Assembly: GCA_003008705.1 (NCBI GenBank)
Contig: PDUO01000017.1
Coordinates: 967,451 to 1,031,450 of the forward strand
From: Pezicula radicicola
Taxonomy: Eukaryota > Ascomycota > Leotiomycetes > Helotiales > Dermateaceae
Reading direction: 5' to 3'
Length of the DNA stretch: 64,000 bases
The notes beneath the pieces were generated by a model. That model saw only the letters and a list, made by a program, of their open reading frames with translations, was not told the origin of the DNA and ran no database searches. Both the position numbers and the translations under genes were made by a program. How positions within the stretch are numbered: the first letter of the stretch is position 1; the number at the start of each line of letters is the position of its first letter. Shown one piece after another: positions 12,501-23,914 of this stretch.

Positions 12501-15216
12501 AGTTCTAGAGGGAAACCTACAAATTTGTACTATGGTGCACACGGCGTTCTTGAACAAATTATCTAGCCTTACTTTTTCTTCGAAGAATCTTTGCACTGTC
12601 ATTATTCGAAGCTGTTGTCGTACTATAAGCGGCGAGCTCTCAAGCAGAGCTGCTATACTAGCGCCTCACTATAACATTCGTTACCAATACCCTGTCGTCT
12701 TGGATTTGAGTGACCTTTTCCAAAACGACATGTGCTGCTAATGATATGGCCTTGGAATGACGAAAGAGAGAGATCTTTGTCTCTGGGGAAGGGTTTATTA
12801 GACTTCTTATTTGCCAATCACGGATCAGCAATAGTGACTTATTGTCCTTGTTAAAATTAGTTACTAACAACAGTTCTTATACCAAAAATTCTTCTTCCGC
12901 ATAGGCTTGTAAACTCTTTAATCCGGAATAATTGAAAATCCCTCCTCACTTTCGCTTTGTCTAAGTGGCAATAGTTCAGGTATTCAACAACTTGATGAGT
13001 TTCGAAATACTGAAAGTAAAATAGAAGTATTAAATCTATTAGAATGCATTGCTGTAAATCGCATACTTGAATCAACTATGTTACTCCGAAAAATTGAGTG
13101 AGTTATACAAGTCAAGTGAGTCACTGAATTAGATAGTGACCAGAGTAGCCATTGCTGATGTCAAATTTCGCAGAACATGTTCTAGTATCTAATATATTAC
13201 GTGTCAAGAAGAGCCATGTATCTCTAAAGAAGTAGATAAATACAATCTTTGACTAACACTGCACAAGCTGTGTTGAATCAAGTGTTGTTATGTTATTTTG
13301 CAGAGTCTGCCCAATATCTTTCTTGTCTTTTTAGCTCATTCACCATGTCTCTAAGACAACTTTACACAAAAATTGCCCGTCATCTACTTCTGATTATACT
13401 GGCAATTCAAAAACGACCAAACAAGATATAGGGTAGTCTCAATTTTTATAAATTAGTTAGCTCTCAGAATCCGGTTTATACCTAAAGCTATAGTATACTT
13501 ATGGCTCTATGAACTCTGACTGCTAGCTGGAGAACAATAAGGTTAAACATTATTCTAGATTGACAACAAACAGATAACTGACAAGCGCTAAAGATTTTGG
13601 TCGTTGTTTTCACTTTAGACCGCAGCGTTCTGCACAGAACTTCACCTGCTCTTGTATTCAACTTGGTCCTTTTGGTTTCAGAGACGGAAAAAGATAAGGG
13701 AGGATCTCTGTAGTTTGGATTTATTGTATCGCATTTTGTTATAGTCTCTGTACATTGATGTAATGATCAAAGGTTACAAAACAAACTTGAACATTGATGA
13801 GATACAGGGAAACGAATTTCCGACTTGAATTTTCTATAGTATTTCGATCATAGAACCTGCCTGGTAGACGGGCATAGTACTTATTGTTTTGTAAAGAGCC
13901 AAAAAGCCAAAGAATAAGCTCGCTTACAAGGTTCTAAATAGCTGCAGTTAGTATGCTGATACAGAACTACGACCCGTTCAATAACTTGTGTGCATTTGAA
14001 TTGAGAACCTCACAGGAAATTCGTTGTCCATAGAAAACAGAAAGCGACAGATAACTCCTAGGGCCAGAACTTAACAACTAATCAAAACACAAAGTTGTAT
14101 TAGGAGTATACGCACAATCTCACACAATCTCTAATTGAACTATCTTCCTCTGAGTTCCCTTTTTCATAAGTTTGGAGCGCCTAGTTTGGAAAGATTTAAT
14201 TGACAAGAACATATGTAATAGCAACACGTACTGTTTTGTGTCGAAGAATTCATAACTCTAGTTTGAAACCACATATTATAAAATTCTGGGTAGGTTCGTG
14301 ATGTTATATAGGTGAGATTATTTACAAATGTTATGACATTGAAGTTGATGAGGCTCTATGATGATGATGGATTGCTTCGAGATAAGCTTGCAGTAAATAG
14401 GTGCTTAGTGTTTACTCTCTTGGTATAGTAGAAGAGTCATTGTCTTACGCTAAATGTTAATAGGTTGGTAATTTATCCTGGGGAGATATTTCACAAATTT
14501 TGTAAGTATTCAAGTTAACAAGTCATTCTGGCTTTACAAATAGGGATTAGTCTTGGCTGTAGGAGGTTGTGGTGAACAGGTACTTAGTATTCAACCTCTT
14601 TCTGCCATATAAAGTTTTGGCGCAAGATACTAAGAAGTAGCCTCAGTTGGTAATACTATGCTAGTGAGTCTAAAATAGTATCTCTTCTTAAATATAACAA
14701 TTCTCTTTGTCCTTCTCCATGTAGGCGGTAGATGCAGTAGATAGGTGACTTATGTTAAATCTCTTATTATGGTAGAAGATTTGTAGATGTAGATGTATAA
14801 AATGTACAATATGTAGGGTAAAGTAGTGTAATCTTTTTCTCCAATGACAACTAAGGATCACCTAACAACTAAAGTATTAATTCGCCGCTAGAAAGAAACT
14901 TCGTTGTATTTACCAGTCTTGTACATCCTAAAAGGCCTGTAAGAATTTTCAAGGTCGGGCCTCCAGTTGCTGCACTGGTGGACGTTGAGGTCTTAGATCT
15001 CTCTGTGTATATATGCTCGTTGTTGTACTTCTTTCTAAGCAAGATAAAAACAGTTTGCTATTAAAAAGCCAGCACCATATTCAGCCGTACCCTATAATCT
15101 AAAATACAAGCCCCAACAAATAATTTCACTAACCCTCCATTATATCTATCCAAAATGCCTAAAAACTCCATTAATCCCACAAACATCTACATCATGCAAA
15201 ATATCCAACCAACCCC
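9600..15216. other. 5.6 kb AT-rich stretch with no supported gene
   Basis: Only short open frames under about 110 codons occur, on either strand, and none shows a domain, a good splice pattern or biased codon use. The right half (about 12.8-15 kb) is more AT-rich. A pyrimidine-rich strip lies near 12195-12300. Longer frames such as 10854-11135 (-) and 11842-12093 (+) look like chance. The tract may be old repeat DNA. Confidence 0.5.
14385..14800. repeat. Degenerate tandem repeat, period about 165-180 bp (weak)
   Basis: Three related blocks near 14390, 14570 and 14735 share the pattern 'gcagta-ata-ggtgcttagtgtt-a-ctctt' followed by 'tatagtagaag'. Copies differ at many positions, so this is a tentative visual alignment. 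Confidence 0.3.
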
Positions 15217-17082
15217 TCACTTCCTAAAAACATCAAGAACTCTACGCCGCAAAATAATCGCATCAATACTTCTTTTCCACCTCTCTCTCATCGGACTATC
15301 CCTCTCCTCTTTCATTTCAACTCCACCTAGCTTTGACCTTGCTGGTTTCCCATGTATACGAGTCTGAGGTGTAGTTGTTCCAATACTACCATCAGCAGAT
15401 TTTCTACGAGTTTCCGGGGGACCTCTATTAGGTCCACAAGCTCTACTCTTACCCTTTGATGATTTACTGCAATAATCACATTTTTGCTTTTGTTGGAAAT
15501 CCCATCGCCTTTCTTTGGGTGTACACTATAAACAATTTAGCTTCTTCCTTCTTGTAAGTTTATTTTAGGATTTGGAATAATCACCTCTTGTTTTCGATTT
15601 CTACATTTGTCACATTTCTTTGTGTAGCTTTTGAGATGTAGTCGATTGGTGAATTGTTTGCGATATGTAGATAGTGGTCTGGGATTGAGAAAATTGTTTG
15701 ATTGGATTGGCCAGTCGTTGGGGTTTTTGTTTGCTTCGAGATGGAGGAGGTAGTCGTCAATGAGATCTTCTAAGGCTATCTGTCGCTTAGCGATCTAATT
15801 CTTTTGGTTAGCAGATGTGTTGCATGTAGTATATAGGCAAGTTTTTGGAAATGTACCAGCATTTTTGCAATGCAATGAATGCTTAGGACGCTAGGTCTAT
15901 TCACTGGGTTGAACGATGTACAAAGTGATACCAGACGGTCTGTGAACTTCGAATAGTGGGGAGGAAGTGATGGAATTGTCTGTTCTACACTACTTCTTCG
16001 GTAGTTAAACGGAATTTCGAGAGCGCATAGCTCGTATATCGTTACTAATGTATCAGATCGTAAATGTTAGGATGTTTCTAGTTGTGAAGAGAAGGACTTA
16101 ATAGGGGATTTACTTACACCCAAAAGAATATATGTCACATTCTCTTGTCCAAGTTATATGTGTTGTGTTGGAATCGATTTCCTGATTTTCAAATGAGCCA
16201 AAGACATAAGTTTAGAATGAGATTACTAACAGGTGCATTGTAAATTCTTGTGCCAACATATGACTCTGCTACTTTATTCGCATGAAGTGTGACACTTAAG
16301 CCGAAATCTGCAAGTTTAACCACGTCTGTTGCTGTTCTTGAGTCGGATTTGAGCAAAACTACTTCCAGTTAGTAATTCAAATACGAACAAGAAGGGGTAT
16401 GGATTAGTCTCATACTATTCCCAGGTTTTATATCCCTATGAAGTATAGTATCCCAAGGTGGCGCATTTTCAACTGGTATAGAATCCCTAGTCAAACCGTA
16501 ATGACAATACTTCAAAGCCGCAGCAACCTGACTGATGATATTCCAAATATAAGTTTCATCGATCCAACTTGTTATGAACATTAGTAGAGTCACTTCTGAT
16601 CCATATGGAATTAAGTTTTCATACCATGACTTTTCCTTGCTCAATTCAATCACATCTTTCAGACTTCCATATTCGCAGTATTCCATATATATTTTGATAC
16701 CATGTCGAGTAGGCGTTGATTCAAAAGACTCTGTCATGATATATTGGACGATATTTTCATGCTTCAGACTCTTTAAGGCGTTTACTTCCCTGGCTGCATA
16801 TTCACTTCCTTTGCTTCCTGGTGAATATGTGATGGTTTTGTATGCGACGTACTATATTTCGTCAGTTAGTTAGATGATTTTCAATGGAAAGAGAAGTATT
16901 ATAATTGAAATTAGAGGGTATACATCTCCATTAAGCCATTTTGTCCTAACATAGCCCTGGGACCCTTGTCCTAGGTCTCCTTGTAGTTTGAGCACCTCGA
17001 AATCCTCTGTGTTCTCCGTGGGACTTCGAATCACGGAAGGTCTAGGAGTTTGCCCGAAAAGCCTACTCCAATAGCCTGTCAT
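15217..17082 (-). CDS. Serine/threonine-type protein kinase with C-terminal hexacysteine cluster (498 aa, 7 exons)
   Basis: Exons are 17082-16924, 16851-16416, 16361-16231, 16181-16118, 16044-15857, 15794-15585 and 15525-15217. All junctions are GT-AG, keep frame and total 1497 bases. The protein carries a complete kinase core: glycine loop GDLGQGSQG (35-43), VAYK lysine (58), a helix-C Glu in AAREVNALK, HRDIKPGN (191-198), ADFG (216-219), NAPE (240-243) and DIYSFG. Catalysis should therefore be intact. After the C-lobe (to about 325) comes a helical linker. Then six cysteines follow at about 387, 390, 397, 412, 415 and 426, spaced C-x2-C-x6-C-x14-C-x2-C-x10-C, like a loosened fungal Zn(II)2Cys6 cluster. 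The tail is basic. The first coding base lies 536 bases from the start of the divergently transcribed HeLo-like/pseudokinase gene. I cannot assign it to a named kinase family; parts look NEK-like. Confidence 0.85.
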
Positions 17083-17618
17083 TATGCCTCATGTATGCTG
17101 TGGATATCAAATGTGGAGTTCTTTAGAGCATGCAATGAAGAGCCTACAATGACTAGGTACTCCAAGGAAATACACCCTTCGTGGTGCGCAAGGCTCTACT
17201 AATAAGATATAGTCCTCGGTGAGGACAACATTCGTTCGGTCAAAATCGTCCCTTAATTGGCATGTGTGGGAGGCGCAGAAACTTGCCGACGTTGCATTTG
17301 TCGTAGCGGCTTATTTGCTCCCTCCTTAAAGAGTATTATTACTCAATGGAATGCACAAGAAAAGCAGATCAAAAATACATAGCCTCGCTGCTTCGTTAAA
17401 ACCCGTCGAATAACCGACGAGGCAACAACAGGCAACCGACGAAATCACGAAATCCTCAGCTCAGGCTGCACATCCACTGTAGCCTTCGTGACACCAAAGA
17501 CTCAGCCGCACCCATCACATATAATTCAGAGCTATGTTTTCTACACAAACCAACCTTCGAAAGAACGTACTTCAACCGTCTTCAGCAGCCTATTCATTTC
17601 ACTGTTTCACAAACCACA
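17083..17618. promoter_or_regulatory. Shared divergent promoter between kinase and HeLo-like/pseudokinase genes
   Basis: A 536-bp gap separates two start codons pointing away from each other, so both promoters must lie here or overlap the genes. No TATA box is clear. The segment is more GC-balanced than the AT-rich DNA left of 15.2 kb. Confidence 0.6.
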
Positions 17619-17725
17619 ATGCCGGGAGAAGAGCTGGCTCTAGCTATTGCGGGAGTAGTCCTCGCAGGACCACCTATCGTCATACTATGTCGGGACTTAG
17701 GCACCTATATTCTCGAAAGAGTTGA
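17534..17725 (+). promoter_or_regulatory. Overlapping upstream ORF on the HeLo-like/pseudokinase transcript
   Basis: An ATG at 17534 opens a 63-codon frame ending at 17725. It overlaps the main start (17619) in another frame. If it is in the mRNA it would lower translation of the main protein. No domain is visible in it and the transcription start is unknown. Confidence 0.35.
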
Positions 17726-19283
17726 CACCATCAGCCACGGTCCCGAACTCGTTCTCGAATTCAAACAAAAATGGAAAAGCGTCTGCGCCGGGCAACTACA
17801 AGCCAGTATCGATATCGCAGAGCACCTATTCACTCTGGATAACCTAAACAAAGACTTAGGAGCTGATTTGATTCGATGTCTCGAACAGATGCAGCAAATA
17901 CTGGATGACATCAAAACTCTTCTCGATAAATTGAATATCGAGAAAGATGGATATGTCAGTAAGGGAAAATTGATGTTACCACCCTTCTGGACATGGAGTC
18001 ACGATGCAAAGAGTCATCTTAAAAGATTCGAAAAGTTACAGAGCAGTTTTCAACTCACTATCAACTTGGTCAAGGGGCAACAAGAAGCTGCTGAACCTCC
18101 GAAGGCATTATCTTCAAGCAAGTTCAAACTATTGTGTAGGCCAAATGCTTTTGCCTTCGAGGTAATCGAGCCAAATTCGCATATATATCAAGGTCATGCA
18201 CAAGTACTAGATGGGACCGGGAAAGCGACGAACGTACAAGTTATTATTGAGCGGAGTGAAGAAGTAATAAGCGAGGAAATCCCTACTATTGCAGGCCATT
18301 TACTCAAGATCCAAAAACGCCAGGCCAATAATCACGAGACAGAGAAAGTCGAGCATAGAAATTTCGACATTTTCAAGAAGATAGACCAACCACCTGGACT
18401 TCTAAAATGCCTAGGCTTCACCAATAAAGAAACACCACAACATTTACCACATCTCGTCTTCCAGCTACCAGAAAACTATACACAATTCTCAACACTCAGA
18501 AGCACAATCCTAAAAACACCAATAGCAGAATACGGACCAGGAGGAGGACACGCATTAGAAAATCGTTACCGACTCGCTCACCTCCTTTCAGAATCAGTAT
18601 TATCAGTTCACACAGCAGATTTCGTACACAAGAATATACGACCAGATACAATTCTTCTGTTACGACCCTCAACAATAACAAAGACCGATCCATCAACAAC
18701 TCTCATCTCAGTAAAACCACATCTCACATACTGGAGTCTTCTTAGAAAAGCAAATGATCTCTCCAGTTTGCGAGGTGAAACAAGTTGGCTTCATGATATT
18801 TACAGTCATCCAAACAGACAAGGACTTCAACCACAAGAACGTTATAACATCGGTCATGATATCTATAGTCTCGGTATCTGTCTCTTAGAAGTTGGATTAT
18901 GGGAGCCTTTGATTGTGACGAAGAGTGATACTGATGCACTTCTTATGGATATCAATGATACGTATGATATAAGCGAGCAAACGATGTGTGATCGATATCG
19001 AAAGATGGCAGTTAGACTTCAACTTGTTACAGAATTGCAATCAGAATCGATTGAGGATTTAACGAGACCTGCGGTTGTGGTTAAGGTTATGGTGGCTTTG
19101 GCTGAGGAGGCTTTACCACAGACTATGAGTACTGCTTATGCTAATATTGTGATTGCTTGTTTGAAATGTCTTGATGGTGGATTTGGTGTTGATGTTACTG
19201 TGGAGGATTTTACGTCGAATGTTACGGCTGTTGCTTTAGCGTTTAAGATGTTGGTTGTTGAGCCGCTCGCGAGGATGTATTAG
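17619..19283 (+). CDS. HeLo-like N-terminal domain plus pseudokinase (554 aa)
   Basis: Single exon. Residues 1 to about 160 begin with a hydrophobic helix (LALAIAGVVLAGPPIVIL) and continue as a helical bundle, the pattern of fungal HeLo/HeLo-like prion-inhibition or cell-death domains. From about 170 to the end the protein follows kinase topology but with lost catalytic residues. The catalytic loop reads HKNIRPDT (337-344), with Asn in place of the catalytic Asp. No DFG is present in the expected place (about residues 364-384). The C-lobe signature HDIYSLGICLLE remains. This is therefore read as a pseudokinase. Family knowledge: HeLo-type helical bundles can insert in membranes and kill fungal cells, and mammalian MLKL joins a four-helix killer domain to a pseudokinase. 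The inferred role is a regulated cell-death or incompatibility executor at the plasma membrane, possibly controlled by the active kinase encoded divergently next to it. The C-terminus shows no evident amyloid motif. Confidence 0.75.
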   Translation: MPGEELALAIAGVVLAGPPIVILCRDLGTYILERVDTISHGPELVLEFKQKWKSVCAGQLQASIDIAEHLFTLDNLNKDLGADLIRCLEQMQQILDDIKTLLDKLNIEKDGYVSKGKLMLPPFWTWSHDAKSHLKRFEKLQSSFQLTINLVKGQQEAAEPPKALSSSKFKLLCRPNAFAFEVIEPNSHIYQGHAQVLDGTGKATNVQVIIERSEEVISEEIPTIAGHLLKIQKRQANNHETEKVEHRNFDIFKKIDQPPGLLKCLGFTNKETPQHLPHLVFQLPENYTQFSTLRSTILKTPIAEYGPGGGHALENRYRLAHLLSESVLSVHTADFVHKNIRPDTILLLRPSTITKTDPSTTLISVKPHLTYWSLLRKANDLSSLRGETSWLHDIYSHPNRQGLQPQERYNIGHDIYSLGICLLEVGLWEPLIVTKSDTDALLMDINDTYDISEQTMCDRYRKMAVRLQLVTELQSESIEDLTRPAVVVKVMVALAEEALPQTMSTAYANIVIACLKCLDGGFGVDVTVEDFTSNVTAVALAFKMLVVEPLARMY

Positions 19284-19816
19284 TTGGATGGTGAAAAATG
19301 TAGTTTGAAATGTCATTCTTTGTTATTTAACAGAATTAGATAAGGAGTAGTAATTGAGCGATTTCTGGTAAAGTATTTCCAGATCTAGGACCCTCTATTA
19401 TGAGTACATAAACATGTAGCAAGAGCCTATTCGAATGTAGATTAGAACAGGAGGTTCGAAGGGTCATTACAACCTCGTTGGAATTCTCTTCATGAGCTGG
19501 AATTATTTTTAGTTGTAAAGGATGACGGCGAGGCTCATGCTACGCTGCTGGGGAGTGGCTGTAAGCTGAAGGCAGGGCGCCTTGTCTGTTGTGTAACACC
19601 GAAGATAAGGCCCCCATGAGAGGAAAGAATTTGAGTAATCGAGTACAGTAAGGATCGCTCACCATGTGTACTTCACGGTAGCTTCCCATACAGTCAAATC
19701 ACCCATACAATCAACCGGATTTGGTTCAGTAGTCCAGTATGAACACGCAGATGGCAGCCGATAATACAAGATCTTGAGGTTAATAACCAAAGACATTTAG
19801 CTAAAAGAAAATAGTC
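19284..19816. other. Convergent 3' intergenic region
   Basis: Lies between the stop codons of the HeLo-like/pseudokinase gene (+) and the GH5 gene (-). It presumably holds both 3' UTRs and polyadenylation signals. No other feature seen. Confidence 0.5.
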
Positions 19817-21490
19817 CTAAGACAGCTTATTCTCCCCGTCCTTGTCTAAACTCACAGCAGCCTTCAACTTCTCCCCGAAAGTCTTTCCCTCTACAATTTT
19901 AGCATGGGCACTCATAATAGCATTCAACCCGTCCCTCTTCAACACCTCATCAAAATGAAAACTACGCGCACATTCCTCTAACTCGTCTTTCTCCATACCC
20001 TTGAAAAGCTCTGCAAATTCAAGTGAAAATGCCTGGCTGAGTAGGGTTTGCATGGTAGCTCTCAGTATATGTCGTTGTGTTGCCCAAGGCGTGGGATATA
20101 ATTCCTTGACTTGTGGTGCTACCTTGTCAATCCACTCTACGAAGGGATCGAGTACATCTTCTACTTGTTTGGAAGGATATTTTCCCCATGCGTCGAGTTG
20201 AAGGGCACGCTTCTTTTCGAGGAAAGGCCAGATTGTCTTGTTCCATTTGCTGTCGGGGTTTGTGTAGACCATGCCTTGCACCCCGATGTCTTTGTACAGC
20301 CATATGGACCAGGGAATCTGGTATTTGTCATAAATTTCAAGTTGTGCTCCGAGGAGGTTGTAGCGTTCTTGGTTTATCTCTTCCGCGAGCTCCTTTCCCT
20401 CGACTTTTGGGTCTGCGTACACGGGTCCGAATTCTCCATTCCAAGCTACCGTCTTAGTGGCTTGCTGAAATTCGGCTTTACGGACAAATTGTCTTTCGAG
20501 GCTAGACTTTTGTTCTTCGGTGCCTTTGAAACGCTGACCGGTAGGAAATCCCATCATCGAGTAATCGTGAAGGGCATAAGCAGCATTTGGTAGGATCTTG
20601 TTCTTATCGAAACCCTTCCATTCCATTGCAAATGTGTTTCCATCCAACCAAAGTATGTGATCTGGATCAATTGATCGAATTACGGGCTCGAGGCGCTCGT
20701 AGAAGGCTGGGAGACGGGTTTGGTCAGGGTCGCAAGGCTCGTTAATTGGGTTGTAACCTGCGATCCTTTACGGTGTTAGAATCTCAGTTTTAATCAGGAA
20801 AGAAGGAACGAGACAACAAGACGCGGGACAATCTACCATGGGTTGTCTTTGTAATGCTTGGCAAGTTCAGACCAGAGCCACACGGTACGATCTTGGTGGT
20901 CTTTAAAATCCCAAAAAGCAGCATAATTCGAAGGGTTGTCGGAATGCCAGTCTGGGTTTTGACCACCAGGCAGGGTGTGCATATCCAGGATCGTATAGAT
21001 ATTATGTTTGGCGCACTACAACTTAATCAGCCTTCTACCTTTCTGTCACAGGTCGAACAGAGCGTTATGGAACACCCACTAAATTAACAACCCTGTCCAG
21101 ATGCTTGAACCCGCTCTCCTTTAACACCCGTGGATTGAGATCATCTTCGAAGTGTCTATAATTGAACGGCAACCGAATACAATTCAATCCCAAGCTAGCA
21201 AAGAACTTCGCATCTGCTTCCGTGAAGAAGTATTCTAAGAATTTGTCGAAGAAGAATTCGTATTTCTCTTGACCAAGAACTTGTAGCATCGCGGCTCGGT
21301 GTTGTGATTCATGGCCGGGGTAACCAGTGATGAAGTTCTCCATGCTGGGGACAGGTTAGTGGTGAACAAGCCTCGACGAGGAAATTTCATACTTCATCCA
21401 TCCTCCTAGACCTGCGCCGCGCAGAATGACTGCATTTCCCTTGTTGTCAATGACTTGGCCGTCTTTAATTTTGAGGATACCGTTTGACAT
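19817..21490 (-). CDS. Glycoside hydrolase family 5, exo-beta-1,3-glucanase-like (496 aa, 4 exons)
   Basis: Exons are 21490-21393, 21344-21080, 21015-20837 and 20765-19817, joined in phase (1491 bases). The fold is the GH5 TIM barrel. The start MSNGILKIKDGQVIDNKG leads into LRGAGLGGWMN and then CIRLPFNYRHFED. DMHTLPGGQNPDWHSDN is followed by NPINEP, whose Glu190 is the expected acid/base. WNGEFGPVY supplies Glu292, the expected nucleophile. The 102-residue spacing between the two is normal for GH5. There is no N-terminal signal peptide, so the enzyme is probably cytosolic or leaves the cell by an unusual route. Such leaderless GH5 proteins are common in filamentous fungi and are usually called glucan 1,3-beta-glucosidase or endoglucanase-like. 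The exact substrate cannot be read; a beta-glucan or glucosyl conjugate is likely. The C-terminal 150 residues lie outside the barrel and are helical. Confidence 0.9.
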
Positions 21491-23914
21491 TGTGGACGAA
21501 TTTTGCATGAGACGCGGGGTGGCGGGGTTGAGGTAGGTGGTGAAAGTTGTTCTTCAGCTGTCGAAGGGCGCTGCAGAGACCAAATTAAATACTGAGAAGG
21601 AAATCAAAGAGGGAAAGGGCCGGAGGGCCCATCATTATATGGGGCTACATGTTGCAACATGTGTACGAAGATGTCAGGTTGAAGTGACGTTTAATTGTTC
21701 CATTGAAGGGATGAGGAGGAAGCCTTCTCGCTTGGCTGAATTGCCGGGTAAATGGCGCGGAGTGTCGCTTGAGTGTCGTGGTCAACATGCTTCCTTCCAC
21801 CTATCTTGCATAGTATTTTGCTGGATACCGCATGAGCAACATGGTCTGCTTGTGATCGAGCGGATAGTACGGTTAAAGGACATAGAAGACTGGAGGATGA
21901 TAGCAGTGATCGTTGATCTCGATCTTGCGGGTCTATCCATAGAAAGAGAGTGAATGGAAAGTTACCTGTTCCCATACTTGGAAGACCGAAAGGCATCGGG
22001 TCTGTAAGGAGAGAAGGCTAGGTTTATGCACTTTTTGAACTGCGGAAGCCTCAATTTTGAGTTCTGCTTCCTCGACTTGAGTACTATGTATCATTGGCTT
22101 CTAGGTTCCCGTTAGACATGTAGCGACTTTGAGGTTGAATTTGTCTGGTGCTTGGCTGGCATATCGGACTTTGGTGCTTCCACCACTTCACATTATCCAA
22201 AATAACTCTGTGGCTCGCCGAAGCAGTCTATCTGCGATTCAGCAAAGTGCGACCTTGCAATCACGATAGAGAGACGTGTACAGAGGTATTACAGATCATA
22301 CGATGCTGGACTACCTGCCCCAAATCAGTGCTTGCGGACAGATTGTATCTGCCAGGTAAAAACCACATTCATTTTGAGCCAAGGATAATGATAATTGACC
22401 AGCCAACCGATCTTCTTGAGAGATATGTAATTGGAATCAATAGACCGGAATAATTTCTTTCGTGGGGCAATACCAAGTTGGAAGCTGCAAAATTATGGAC
22501 TCCATAACAAGAAGTATAGAGAGTTACAATCGCAAAGTGTAGACAGGACGAGTGCTTAGAAGGCTGAGGTGAGATGCTTCACGATGATAGACCCACTTAT
22601 TTCTTATCGTGCAATCCCCCTCTATTGCGGAGCATATCAGGCGAAATCTGGGGTATCAAAAGCCTCAAATCTTGAAGGACGTTGAACGGTCGCGGGATCA
22701 AGAAGCAACTCGCTTCTGGTGTCATGCAAAGAATTGCGCTACAGTCACATGCCAATCTTCTAAGCAAACCAGGTAGGTAGTTTATGCGAAAATCCCCTGC
22801 AAATGAGAGGAACCGTCTGAAGATGAGAAAGCGAGTCAAGAACTTCTTGTTCAGCCTTATTTCTGCGCAGTTGGAACGGAATGCTGGTTCCGACGTCGTG
22901 GAAAGGGGGTGTCGAGGGCGTGGTGTCTGAGGAAACATCGATGTGTCCAGATTCGAGGATCTTTTACTCTGGAAATTGCATGTCCAGGCAGGCGATCAAT
23001 CGGAGCCTCTAGTAATGGTACAGCCCCTCGAGTAATCTACCTACTTCTAAGACTTAGGCAATATTGAACCTCGAGATATCAGTTGCTAGAGGCTAAGAAA
23101 TCTTTAGCATCTGACCGGAGGCGCCGCAGGAGAGTCGTAGGGCACTCCAAAATCTTTGGCGGCAAAGGATCTGTGGCATCAGTTAGGGTTCTTAAGAGGT
23201 AAACTTGCCGAAAGACAGCCGTTCCAGAGCAAGGAGCTGACTTGCAACATGTGCGTGATTGGTTGGTTTTGATACAGGTTCTTAAAGAGGACACGGTGTC
23301 GGCGTTGTGGCGAAGTTTGTTCGATTCTTTTTTTGTTTGCTTGCAGTCGATGCAGGGCGGTGAGAATTTAGGAACGGAGGATAAGTGGGAATGCGATGCA
23401 TTGTTTGTGACTTTGGAGATGAAAATGCGCAGCAGAACAGGACAAGAAGATGTTGGGATAAAAATACTGAAAATCGAGTGAAAATTGAGTTCAACAGTGC
23501 AGTTCCTCCTCTACTATTGAATTTTGCGATTATTCACCCAGTAGTCAGTCCGTTGGCTGATGAGCGAGGATGTTCGCACCTCCTGGACCGAAACCGCACT
23601 AAAACTTTAGCGCATAAGCCTGCAATAATTTTTTGGATCCTGTGCGGCCGTCGATATAAGTTTTCCTGGCGCCTCCCAAAATCTTTCCTCCTTCATACCA
23701 CTCCCTCTTTTCCACCTCCACTCCTTCTCTGTTCTCTTGCTTCGTTCTCCCCATAGAGCGCGCGATAGAGTAGACACTTGCGAATAGATCGCATCTGCGG
23801 GCAGAATCCGTCTAGCCACTTTTTAGGCGAGACTTCATCCCACCGTAATCTTCAAATTCTTATCTTAGAATTTCCTCTATTCTTCCACATCTCTCGAAAC
23901 CTCGAAATCCGAGT
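21491..23914. other. Intergenic region containing the eEF3 promoter and 5' leader
   Basis: No gene supported. A 113-codon minus frame (22597-22938) and other short frames show no domain. The last 250 bases form the eEF3 leader. A strong pyrimidine-rich tract near 23670-23755 (repeats of tcctt, cctcc and ctctt) is typical of highly expressed fungal translation genes. The segment 23755-23914 would be the 5' UTR. Confidence 0.5.
23670..23760 (+). promoter_or_regulatory. CT-rich promoter tract of eEF3
   Basis: A long run of mixed C and T ends about 155 bases before the eEF3 ATG. CT blocks just upstream of the transcription start are a known feature of strongly expressed filamentous-fungal genes. 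Confidence 0.5.

Noticed and set aside
22597..22938. 113-codon minus frame between the GH5 and eEF3 genes
   Set aside because: No domain, no supporting splice sites and no codon bias.
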